Shown one piece after another: positions 33,501 through 41,801 of a stretch of 64,000 nucleotides of DNA. Numbering within the stretch: the first letter of the stretch is position 1; each line of letters begins with the position of its first letter. This DNA comes from Closterium sp. NIES-65 (taxonomy: Eukaryota > Streptophyta > Zygnematophyceae > Desmidiales > Closteriaceae). The notes beneath the pieces are model-generated. The model ran no database searches, had not been told where the DNA came from, and was given only the letters and a program-made list of their open reading frames with translations. Both the position numbers and the translations under genes were made by a program. The DNA is taken from the NCBI GenBank assembly GCA_948144175.1, contig CANXME010002001.1, positions 2,542,501 to 2,606,500 of the forward strand, read 5' to 3'.

Positions 33501-36500
33501 GAGCAAAGTTGGGTCGGGTTGACATGTCCACCCCCGCACGAACGCATGCACCGAAACTAAATCACACACAAGCTCTGATCCAGCTGATTTAGAAGGTTGC
33601 CGCGCGCAACTTGGTTCCGTGCCCATTGGACCGCGGCTCGGCCCGGTTCGGGCCGGGCAGGCCGACTTTCCAGAAAAGCTGGCCCGGACCATCCTTTAGT
33701 CGGGCCAGGCCGGCCCTCGGCCCGACCTGTGCTCATGCCTATCCCAGTCCTTATGTGCTTCCCCGTTCCCATCCCATTCTCTTACTTCTCTCTCTATCAC
33801 GCCCTCACCCACCCTCTTCGTCCGTGTTCTGCTCCCCCTTTCCCCCCAACCTCCTTTTTCTCCCTTCCACTGCGAGGGCAGGCATGGGCTTTCCAATCTT
33901 CAGGGACGGCGTCACCACGTCGTCGCCGCTGGAGGAGAGGCGAGCAGCGCTGGTGGGGCTGATAGCGGCGTCCATCGACTTCAAGAGCCTCGCCGCCTTC
34001 ATCATTAGCGAAGTGCTCCGCCAAGGTGCCCCCTGCTCCTCCCCTCCGCCAAGGTGCATTGCTGCTCCCCTCAGATGCTTGCTGCAGAGTGTAGTTCACA
34101 TAAACAATCATACCTCCATGTTCAAACAAAAAAAAAAAAAGAGTTTTTCCCCCTTCCGCTGGTGCAGGCGCGGACTATTCTCTGGAGGTGTATGACGTCA
34201 CCCCCACGGATTTCCTCCCCAACTCCTCCACCCCGCTGGGCCCGCGCCTGCTGTACGGGGTGGGCGACTTGCCTCAAGGCGACCCCATGCAAGTGGCCAA
34301 GCTCATTCCGCCTTCCAACCAAACCATGCTGCAGCCACACCGCCACAAGTCCGTACAGCAGATCAACCTCACCGACACATCAAGATCGTACCAGCTCTGG
34401 TGCCGGTAAGTTGCCCTGAGGAGTAGTTTATTGATCCGCTTGTCCCTTCCGTCTTGTCTTCCCCCCCCCCCCCCCTTCCACCTAAGTTGGACTTCACAAC
34501 GAGTGCCCTTGGCGTCGTCAAGCGTAAAAAACTCGTGTGTCAAAAAGTGAGACGCTCTACTTAAACCTGGGTGTTTTGAGATAAATATTGGCTCACGCAA
34601 CAGAAATTATTTGTTTGCACATACGAGCTCTAGACCCCAAATCTTGAATGCTTGGTCTGACCTGTGCTCACACCTAATCCCAACCCAACCTCTGTCAATA
34701 TCAGCTTCGACATAAGTCAGATTCTTGCCATTGTGAAGTTGCTTATCTAGTTGTGCAAGTCCTGAACATAGAGATTTAGATTTCCACTGCCTAGACTTTC
34801 CGAATTTGTCGAATGATCAGCCCATTCCCCTAGTTTGTTTGCCTGCCTGGATTTTTTTTGCCTGCCCGCTTAGCGGTTTTCTAGTGTCTATGGTTTCTGG
34901 TATCTGACATCCAGCGTTTTGACACTGGCAACCAAGACGTTGGACACGCCGATTACAACATATTCCTCTGCCACATCACATCACATCACATCACATCACA
35001 TCAATATCCTCCATTCCTCACCCATGCACTCCTCCGCTCTCAGCTTTAGCGGCGCGGACGCGGTCGTCAGCTGGACAACCGTGCTGTTGGCGGTGGTGAT
35101 CGTGGTGGTGGCGGCGCTGCTGGCGGCTATTGGAGTGAGTGTGGCGTGCAACACACGCGGCGTGCGGGAGAAGGTGGCGGCGCTGGCGATGCTCAAGGAG
35201 AGAACGCAGGCGGCGGAGCGCAACAAGAGTGCCTTCATCGCCAACACGGCGCATGAGCTGCGCACCCCCATCATCGGCCTCAAGGGTGCGTGGGTAGGAA
35301 CCGGCCGAGTGGTGCGAGTGGTTTCTGGAAGGGCACAGGGCGAAGTATGTGTTATTGATGCCAGCAATGGGCACAACCCTTTCTGAGCAATTTCCAACCA
35401 TGCAAGGTCTACCACCTGCTATGCAAGGAGTCAATGTCCAAAGGCAAATTGTTTGTCTAACTCAATGCTTCACGGGCGGTGTTGAGAGTACTACTTACAG
35501 TGCTGATAAGCAAGACGCATTGTGAGTTACCACATTCAGTGCATGCTCTTTCGATGCTTGCACTTTCTTATGTGTGTGACTCATAACCACATACCTGTAT
35601 TGATACAATGCAAGTATGGCGCATGATAGACGTCATGCGTGCTGCCTAACTCATCATCAATATTCGTGAAAGTGAGGCCAAGACACAGTAAAAGCAGAAT
35701 GGGTACCTCTCAGAGCCTACGTCAACGAGGTTGAGTTGACTGGTGCTCTTATTGCTGATTCCAATGGCGGTCCACCGTACCGTAGCAATGAACAGACACG
35801 GGCACATTTGCACATGCAGAGAGACACACGTATGAAAGTGCAAGCATGGAAGGAGCATGCACTGAATATGCTCACTTAAAATGCGTCCTGCTTATCAACA
35901 CTGTGAGTGCTCTCAATATAGCCCGCGAAGTATTAAGTTTGACTACATTTCCGCATTGGTACATTGAAGCTTCTCAAAAAAGACATTATCATCGGCCTCA
36001 AGGGTACGTGGGCAAGAATTGGTCGAGTGGGGCGAATGGTTGTTGAAAGGCACAAAACATTTGTCGATGTATACATGGGCAGCGAGGGTAGGGTTTTTAC
36101 TCTACTCGTTTGAAATGCTCGTTTTGTTGAGTGACGAGCCTGTTTTTTTGGGAAAAGAACTCGGCCGAGGCGAGGCAAGTTTTACTCGCCGAGTCTTTTA
36201 AACTCGTCGCATGCTCGCCTTGGGCGACGAGCATTTTCGTGGAAATTTTGTGCTCGACGAGCTTTTTTAACTCGCGGGCGATTTCGCCCGTCAATCCGCG
36301 AGGATCGGCGATTTCGCTCGTCAATCCGCGCGGATCGGCGATTTCGCCCGCCAATCCGCAGGGTTCGGCAATTCGCCACTGGTCGTGTCAATCACTACGC
36401 TCAATTTTTTTTTTTGGTTGAGAAAAACCAATATGCCTTTTCCAACAAAATTGCTACTCGATTTCCCAACCAATTCGCCACCACTTACCTCTCTTCACTG

Positions 36501-39500
36501 CACTGAATCTACACAATCCAACCACCAGATCCAGATTCAAGATTCAGATTCAGATCTCGCCACTTCAGAAAGTCACATCGTTCCTTGCACCGCCGGCCTA
36601 TGGCCCATCGCACAACCCCCTTCCCTCCCCCCGCTAGTCTACTCCGATATTCCCTACTTAGCTAGCTGGACACGTCCGTGGTAACCTTGTGTTTGCGAGT
36701 GGCGAGTCGAGCATTTCTTGTGCTCGGACGAGTTTCCCCCTAAACTTGCCCGAGCATGCCCAAAAACGACGAGTCACGAGTATGCAAAATGTTGAAAATA
36801 GCTCGTCAGAGTTTTGCTCACTCGGGGCAAAAGCTCGTCGAGCAAGACCATGGACGTGTCGAGTTTTGCTCGACTCGTCACTTTGACCATGTATAGGTAT
36901 GATCAAATGGCCCGACCCGACCCGACCCGACCCGACCCGACTTGGGCGGGCCAGCCGGGTTCCGGGTCTGGTCGGGTCGGGGTTTGAGATCTCTGGCCCG
37001 ACCCGGGTATCGGGTGCCGGGTCAGGCTTGACCCGCCCCCGGGTCGGGTCGGGTCGGGCCGACTCCCATAGGATGGTTGGCGCGAAGTGTGAATAACTTA
37101 TAAAAACACGATTGGCTGAGTACTAATTAAACATTATCGTAGGTTATAGGGTAAATTAGTACGCCAATGTAGCTTGGTGGGTGGCTGCTGGCGTCACTAG
37201 CTAGTTAATCTAACTTAATCCAGATCGAAATGCTAGTCGCTGGGAAAACAAGCAAGCGCGATTGCGATCTGGATAACATTGTCGAGAGGAAACCCTCGGG
37301 TCGGGCCAGATACCCTACCTGAAATAGGGCGTGGTACCCGAAACCGGGTCGAGTCCATAATCGGGTCAAAACCCGATCCGACCCGACCCGACCCGGAATC
37401 GGGTCACGAGTCGACCCGACCCGGCCGGGTCAGCGTTTCAGAACTCCTGACCCGACCCGCCGGGTCCCTATGCTCATCCCTAAGCATGTATATGTGGATG
37501 GTTGACGGGATCATGTATCTCATCGCACTTGCCCCTAGGCCCACCCTCCTTGCCAGTCGTATCATTCAAGCAGCAGGGTTTTTAAAGAAAGGAGTCTCAC
37601 TATCTTGGCACAGACGAAGGGATGGCTGGTGTGGTGCGGTGCGGTGTATGCACGTGCAAAGCAAAGACTCATAGTACGGTGTGGTGTGGTGCCTGTGACT
37701 ATTTTCAGGGTAACCACGGAATGGATGAAGTACTGTTGTGCCCTCATCCCCCCCCCCTGTCCCGGCAGGCATGTTGGAGGAGCTGGCGGAGGAGGAGGTG
37801 GACGGGCGGCAGAGGGAGGACGTGGGGACGGCGGTGGGCGAGGTGGAGCGCATCGTGGCGCTCATCAACGTCGTGCTTGACGTCTCCAAGGCCGAGGCCG
37901 GCCGCCTCCACATGGAGCACCTGCCCTTCCACACGCGCTCCTGGCTCAGGGACGCGCTGCACTCCCATGCCTGCGCCGCCCACGCGCGCAACCTCAACTG
38001 TAATCATCTTCCTCTCATCCCTTTTCGATTCCTTCCAGCTATGCCCCTTCCAGCTATGCCCCTTCCAGATATGCCCCTTGCTCTGGTGCTAGAAAGCAAT
38101 TTATTATGCGTCTCTCAAGCAAGCGTTGTGTGTTTCTTGTTGTAACCTCTGTCCTAATCGTTTGTGCTTGTGCCTGTGCCCAGTCACATGCCGTGTGGAT
38201 ACGAGTGTGCCCGAGGTGCTGGAGGGGGACTACATGCGCCTGCAGCAAGTGGTGGACAGCATTGTTGGTGAGCCACCACAGCTGAACAGGGTGTTGTGTG
38301 CATCGCCGCTTGATGAACATGAACCTTCATCACGTGGTAGACTTCTCTTCTTACCTTCCTATCACACAACTTTGGACCCCTTGTTGCGTTTTTTCTTCCT
38401 CCTATTACCAATGCTACCCACTGCAGACAACGCCATCAAGTTCACGGCCAGTGGAAGCGTGTGTGTGCGGCTGCAGTGCCTTCCCCCCGACACCCACATT
38501 CCCACCCACCTGCTCTCCCTCGGCTGCCTCGTCGCCGAACCCACCCGCGGCTGCTCCTCGCCCGCTGCTGCTGCTGATGCTGCAAGTGTGGAGCAGGCAG
38601 CAGGGCCTTTCTCATGGAGGGAGCAGGTGGAGCAGCGCGGGCTGCTGTGGGCCGTGATGGGCAACTGGCAACCGCCGCTGCGCCATCAGCTGTCCTCACT
38701 CAGCGCCCGCTTCTCCATGAGCCCCTGGCGCATCCCTCTGGGGGAAGGGGGGGGGGGAGGGGGAGGGGGAGGGGGAGGGGGAGGGGGAGGGGGAGGGGGA
38801 GGGGGAGGGGGAGGGGGAGGGGGAGGGGGAGGGGGAGGGGGAGGGGGAGGGGGAGGGGGAGGGGGAGGGGGAGGGGGAGGGGGAGGAGGGTGCGGAGCAA
38901 GGGGAGGAAGGGTGTATTGCTGCAGAACACGAGTGCAGGGAAGGTGAGGGGGCTGCGGAGCAAGGGAGAGGTGAGGGCGCGGGTGCAGCAGTGCGGGCAG
39001 TAGGTGGAAGGGGTACGACAGGGGGATCATGTGGTGTGCAGCAAGGAGGAGGGGAGAGTGGTGGGAGGGAGAAAGAAGGGGAGGGTGGCGCTGGTTGGAG
39101 AGGAGGTGGGGGGGCTTCGTTGATGCATGGCAGAGAGGAGAGAGGTGTTGACTTGAATAGAGCGGACCCATGTGCTGCTGCCGGTGCAGGGGATGCACGT
39201 GAGGGGGGTGCGCGTGAGGGGGAGACAAGTGGGAGGAGAGATTGTGGGGTAGGTGGCACATGTGAAGCAGGGAGTGTAGCAGCAGCAGGTGGCAGTGGCG
39301 GCAGGGGCACATGGAGGGATGCAGTGAGGAGCTGGTGGCAGGGGCCTGTTGAAGAGGAGAGCCCGGTGCTGCTGGGGGATGCTGAGAGGCGGTGTGTGGT
39401 GCTGGTGACATGTGAGGACACGGGGTGTGGCATCGCAGAGGAGGAGCAGCGCGACGTGTTTCAGGCGTTCATGCAGGTGAGTCGTTACAAAGTGGTCCAG

Positions 39501-41720
39501 CTCGTTGCAAATGGCCCACCAGTCCGGTTCGTCATGGGCCGAACTAGGGTCCGTTTTTGCCAACTTGCCCCGTGGGCCAAGTTGGTTGCCAGTGTTGATG
39601 TGTTGGGCAGCACATTGAAGCTGGCTGCCACTGCATGTGGTGTTTGTGGCTTGAACCACCCTCCCGAAATTAGGTGGGCCTACACTGGAGGATGCAAGCA
39701 AACCCTTGACGTGCACAGCTGTCGCCATGCATGCATCATCCACTACTGCCCCGTCAATAGTGTGCTGCGCCTCCTTCCAACACACCAACCCCCAACAGGC
39801 ACACCAGAAAAGACACGCGCATGGCGGCAGCGGCATGAGCCTTCACTTGTCTCGCCAGCTGGTAAGTGGAGTCTGGTGAGTCTGTTTCAAAGCTGGTGAG
39901 TTTGTTTCAAAGCTGGTGAGTTTGTTTCAAAGCTGGTGAGTCTGGTTGTTCAGGATCCACTGATGGAGTAGAGGGGACATGGACGGGCAGAATTGTGAAC
40001 TGTTTAAGGTCCTAGAGGTGCAGAATGACAGGTTCTGGGCGGTGAAGGTGGAGAAACGCAAGATGCTTTGATTCCCTTCTCCCTTACCTTCCCTTTTCCC
40101 TCTTTCCATGCTTTTTTTTTTTTTTTTTTTTGTATCCTTCATCAACTGTTGCATCCCAAGCGTGTCCCTCGTGCAAAGCTCAGTTTGTCTGCTTCGTCTA
40201 CCCCCTCCGCTGTCGCAGGTGTCCCTCTTAGGCGGCAGCATGGGTCTGATCAGCACAGAGGGCCTCGGCACCACTCTGCATGTCGCTGTGCCCCTTGCTG
40301 CTACAGCATCTCCTCCACCTCCTGCTACTTCCCCTGCTGCTTCCCCTGCTGCTCATCCCACCACTTACTCTGCCCCATCTGCTGCTGGTAGTGGTGCTGA
40401 CGTGGGGGGCGAGCGCAGCCCCGTTGCGAGAGTGGGCAACAGAAGCTTGAGTGCGAGCGAGGGGCTGGGATGTAGAAAGGCGGAGGGCACAAGCGTGGTG
40501 GAGAGGGCGGGTGAGAAGGTGGTGAGCGCCAAGGACGCTCTTAAGGAGCTGCTTCACGGCATGGCTATCCTGGTAAGATGCGAGCAATGGCTGTCCTGGT
40601 GAAATGCAATGAAGGGCACATTGTGTACCTACACTCGTATCCCCTCTCCCTCTCCCTTGTATCCCCTCTCTTATCCCCTCTCCCTCTCCCGCACCTTCTA
40701 TTCGTTGTCACCCCCTCTCCAACCTCCACTCTTCTCTGCCTCTATCCACCAGGTGGTGGACCACAACGTCATCGACCGTCCATCCTTTCTCATCCCGCTG
40801 CAACCCCCCTGCATGCCCCTCCCTGCATGCCCCTCCGTGCATGCCCCTCCGTGCATGCCCCTCCCTGCATGCCCCTCCATGCATGCCCCTCCGTGCATGC
40901 CCCTCCCTGCATGCCCCTCCGTGCATGCCCCTCCGTGCATGCCCCTCCCTGCATGCCCCTCCGTGCATGCCCCTCCCTGCATGCCCCTCCCTCAACCAGG
41001 TAGTGGACGACAACGTGATCAGCCGTCTCTCCGTTCTCATACCCCCCGTATCTTCTCCTTGCAACTCCCCGCACTGCCAGGTGGTGGACGACAATGCCAT
41101 CCCCGTGCCTCCATGCTCATACCATCCGGACCCCCCTTATACATCCTCGCACTGCCAGGTGGTGGACGACAACTTGATCAACCATTCTCAACCCTCCGCG
41201 CCCCTTTATACCCCCTGTGCTGCACCAGGTGGTGGACGACAATTTGATCAACCGGCGGGTGGCAGCGAGCACGCTGGCGCGGTACGGGGCGGAGGTGGCG
41301 CTGGCAGAGTCGGGCGAGGCGGCGCTGCGCCTGCTGCAGGCAACCCACTCCTTCCGCCTCGTGCTCATGGACCTCCTCATGCCCGGCCTCGATGGTTTCC
41401 AGACCACCGCCCGCCTGCGCGCCCACGAGGCCGCCACTCAGATGGCTCGGGAAGAACAGGGAGAACAGGGGTTGCAGCGCATGCCAGTGGTGGTGGAGAG
41501 TGGGGCAGAGGGCGGGGACGGGGAGGGGGGATGGCAGCCGCAGCAGCGCGTTCATGTGGTGGCCATGTCAGCAGATTTGGACAGTGCTGTTGCTGCCCTT
41601 GCCACAGAGGCTGGCATGGATGGAGCCGTGCAGAAGCCTCTCAATGAGAGAGTGCTGCTGCAGGTGCTCTCAACACTGTTTGTGAAGAGACGGAGGTACA
41701 GAACCCACTCGATGTACTAA
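30299..41720 (+). CDS. CHASE-domain hybrid histidine kinase (cytokinin-receptor-like), 12 exons
   Basis: Membrane sensor kinase expected to bind a ligand outside the cytosol through CHASE, autophosphorylate on His, and pass phosphate to its own receiver Asp and then to an HPt protein. Modelled exons: 30299-30523, 31492-31658, 32685-32938, 33882-34025, 34168-34405, 35044-35285, 37769-37999, 38184-38267, 38427-39476, 39799-39861, 40219-40572, 41229-41720. All introns are GT-AG and every phase matches; about 1180 residues result if one base is discounted in exon 9. Order: TM1 (10-35), CHASE (about 45-330), TM2 (350-375), H-box NTAHELRTP (His ~413), N-box, G1 DTGCGI, a weakened G2 (GGSGMS), and receiver Asp ~1020/1021, Asp ~1065, Lys ~1153. 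Compared with AHK-type receptors as I recall them, CHASE seems to lack about 13 residues at the exon 3/4 junction, so cytokinin binding is uncertain. Many splice junctions are duplicated. Confidence 0.88.
30510..30620 (+). repeat. Five tandem copies of the exon 1 end and splice donor
   Basis: The motif cgaccacgtgcag|gta recurs with GT at 30524, 30546, 30569, 30591 and 30615, a spacing of 22-24 bp. The third copy is cacgtag|gta. Confidence 0.9.
31183..31376 (+). repeat. 32-bp tandem repeat in intron 1
   Basis: Alternating 16-mers tgtgtaggtcgagtgc and tgtgtaggccacgtgc, about six paired units. The rest of intron 1 (30621-31182) shows no recognisable element. Confidence 0.92.
31492..31658 (+). 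CDS. Kinase exon 2: CHASE
   Basis: Acceptor cccatcag|GTGCTG. It encodes VLAGLATVFGG...FVHLVERTVAAQPWVHAVGY, matching the CHASE helix and strand before FER..Q. It ends in phase 2 at GACAG|GTCGCC. The open frame continues into a pyrimidine repeat, which I treat as intron. Confidence 0.87.
31797..32370 (+). repeat. 20-bp pyrimidine tandem repeat in intron 2
   Basis: About eleven near-perfect copies of ccctcgcccctttctcccct to 32016, then degenerate copies to about 32370. Open frames through it (Pro/Ser/Phe one way, Gly/Arg/Glu the other) are artefacts. Confidence 0.95.
32685..32938 (+). CDS. Kinase exon 3: CHASE
   Basis: Acceptor ctcactgcag|G. It completes Arg and encodes AAFEQQAQCKLLDILGKPAP through MPYVLDNGEAGM. 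It ends CATGG|GTGAGT in phase 1. A diverged copy of the exon end and donor lies 139 bp downstream. Confidence 0.87.
33010..33080 (+). repeat. Duplicate of the exon 3 end and donor in intron 3
   Basis: Repeats catgcaccagctgcccgcc through ggcatgg|gtgagtgtggg, 139 bp after the original (32871-32945), with a few substitutions. The would-be peptide is MHQLPANQLSMPYVLVNGET. Confidence 0.92.
33882..34025 (+). CDS. Kinase exon 4: CHASE core
   Basis: Acceptor gagggcag|GCATGG. It encodes GMGFPIFRDGVTTSSPLEERRAALVGLIAASIDFKSLAAFI, the FP(V/I)(Y/F)...ER...G...FD..SL block of CHASE. It ends CGCCAAG|GTGCCC in phase 1, and the donor is repeated 28 bp later. Confidence 0.87.
34168..34405 (+). CDS. Kinase exon 5: end of CHASE
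   Basis: Acceptor ctggtgcag|GCG. It encodes ADYSLEVYDVTP (like the VHVYDITN strand) through SRSYQLWC. It ends TGCCG|GTAAGT in phase 2. Confidence 0.86.
35044..35285 (+). CDS. Kinase exon 6: TM2 and H-box
   Basis: Acceptor gctctcag|CTTTAGC. It encodes a long hydrophobic helix (TVLLAVVIVVVAALLAAIGV), a coiled linker (AALAMLKERTQAAERNKSAF) and the phospho-acceptor motif NTAHELRTPIIGL. It ends CTCAAGG|GTGCGT in phase 1. A diverged copy of this junction lies at 35986-36060. Confidence 0.9.
36285..36366 (+). repeat. ~30-bp tandem repeat in intron 6
   Basis: Three copies of cggcgatttcgcccgtcaatccgc-type units at about 30-bp spacing, each with small changes. Confidence 0.85.
36894..37482. mobile_element. 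hAT-like non-autonomous DNA transposon in intron 6
   Basis: The left end taggtatgatcaaatggccc matches the reverse complement of the right end (tagggatgagcatagggacc) over the first 14 or so bases. Both ends are followed inward by (cccga)n or (tcggg)n pentamers. Flanks are accatgta (36886-36893) and agcatgta (37483-37490), an 8-bp target-site duplication with one mismatch, as expected for hAT. The 589-bp interior has no transposase; the middle (37085-37270) is AT-rich. Confidence 0.75.
37769..37999 (+). CDS. Kinase exon 7: HisKA dimerisation helix
   Basis: Acceptor cccggcag|GCATGTTG. It encodes GMLEELAEEEVDGRQREDV and VLDVSKAEAGRLHMEHLPFH, the second HisKA helix and start of the ATPase domain. 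It ends AACT|GTAATC in phase 1. Confidence 0.9.
38184..38267 (+). CDS. Kinase exon 8: N-box start
   Basis: Acceptor tgcccag|TCACATG. It encodes TCRVDTSVPEVLEGDYMRLQ and QVVDSIVG, the helix leading to the N-box. It ends GTTG|GTGAGC in phase 1. Confidence 0.88.
38427..39476 (+). CDS. Kinase exon 9: N-box, Gly/Glu-rich insert, G1 box; frame breaks once
   Basis: Acceptor ccactgcag|ACAACGCC. It opens with DNAIKFT (N-box) in frame 2. At 38747-38757 an 11-G run starts a (GGGGGA)n array reaching about 38886. Beyond the array the only frame leading to the G1 box (VTCEDTGCGIAEEEQRDVF) is frame 3, which is open through the array as Gly-Glu repeats. One extra G explains the switch. The region between the N and G1 boxes (about 250 residues) is a low-complexity insert not found in typical kinases. 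It ends ATGCAG|GTGAGT in phase 0. Confidence 0.75.
38747..38886 (+). repeat. (GGGGGA)n microsatellite inside kinase exon 9
   Basis: An 11-G run followed by about 21 hexamers. The three plus-strand frames read Gly-Gly, Gly-Arg and Gly-Glu; the Gly-Glu frame leads into the G1 box. Confidence 0.95.
39799..39861 (+). CDS. Kinase exon 10: micro-exon with the G2 box
   Basis: A 63-bp exon, acceptor caacag|GCACAC, encoding AHQKRHAHGGSGMSLHLSRQ. It fills exactly the gap between G1 and the following exon, where kinases have GGTGIGLSI. Here the motif is GGSGMSLHL, a weak form. Phase 0 on both sides, donor CAGCTG|GTAAGT. The donor is followed by four more donor-like copies. Confidence 0.8.
40219..40572 (+). 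CDS. Kinase exon 11: end of ATPase domain and linker
   Basis: Acceptor tgtcgcag|GTGTCC. It encodes LLGGSMGLISTEGLGTTLHV, matching the last ATPase strands (MGG.I...S..G.GTTF), then a Pro/Ala/Ser linker. It ends ATCCTG|GTAAGA in phase 0. The donor is repeated 26 bp downstream. Confidence 0.85.
40753..41180 (+). repeat. Four partial copies of the receiver-exon acceptor in intron 11
   Basis: ccag|gtggtggacsacaa recurs with putative exon starts at 40753, 41000, 41081 and 41159; the true exon starts at 41229. Each copy encodes a fragment like VVDDNVI or VVDDNLI before diverging. Confidence 0.92.
40805..40992 (+). repeat. 14-bp tandem repeat (gcatgcccctccst) in intron 11
   Basis: About thirteen copies of gcatgcccctccct or gcatgcccctccgt, each holding the palindrome GCATGC. 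It lies between the first and second pseudo-copies of the receiver exon start. Confidence 0.93.
41229..41720 (+). CDS. Kinase exon 12: receiver domain
   Basis: Acceptor gctgcaccag|GTGGTG. It encodes VVDDNLINRRVAASTLARYG, the phospho-Asp motif VLMDLLMPGLDGF and the Lys of AVQKPL, then a basic tail ending at TAA 41718-41720. All receiver catalytic residues are present. A 30-residue insert (EEQGEQG...) lies between helix 3 and strand 4. Four partial copies of its 5' end precede it in the intron. Confidence 0.92.
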   Translation: MVDDNLINRRVAASTLARYGAEVALAESGEAALRLLQATHSFRLVLMDLLMPGLDGFQTTARLRAHEAATQMAREEQGEQGLQRMPVVVESGAEGGDGEGGWQPQQRVHVVAMSADLDSAVAALATEAGMDGAVQKPLNERVLLQVLSTLFVKRRRYRTHSMY

Positions 41721-41801
41721 CACTGTTAATCCATGAATGTAACCATCCACCCCCTCACCCCCCCCTTCCCCCAAGACGGGAATATGCACCACTACATCTA
41801 G

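Noticed and set aside
33600-33745. Palindromic ggcccggttcgggccggg region considered as a complete MITE
   Set aside because: Only a right-hand end like the hAT family is seen; no left end or 8-bp duplication could be found.
35398-35980. Considered a second gene within intron 6
   Set aside because: Only short frames; the kinase exons 6 and 7 join in phase across it.
38686-39433. Minus-strand frames of poly-Pro (PPPPPP, PSPSPS, LPLPLP)
   Set aside because: Antisense of the (GGGGGA)n array in exon 9; no independent evidence of a gene.
40805-40992. CRISPR-like regular repeat
   Set aside because: Units are only 14 bp with no spacers, in a eukaryotic intron.
40578-41247. Frames such as CMPLPACPSVHAPP, possibly a Cys-rich protein
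   Set aside because: The 14-bp tandem repeat is not a multiple of three and is open in all frames; it lies in intron 11.
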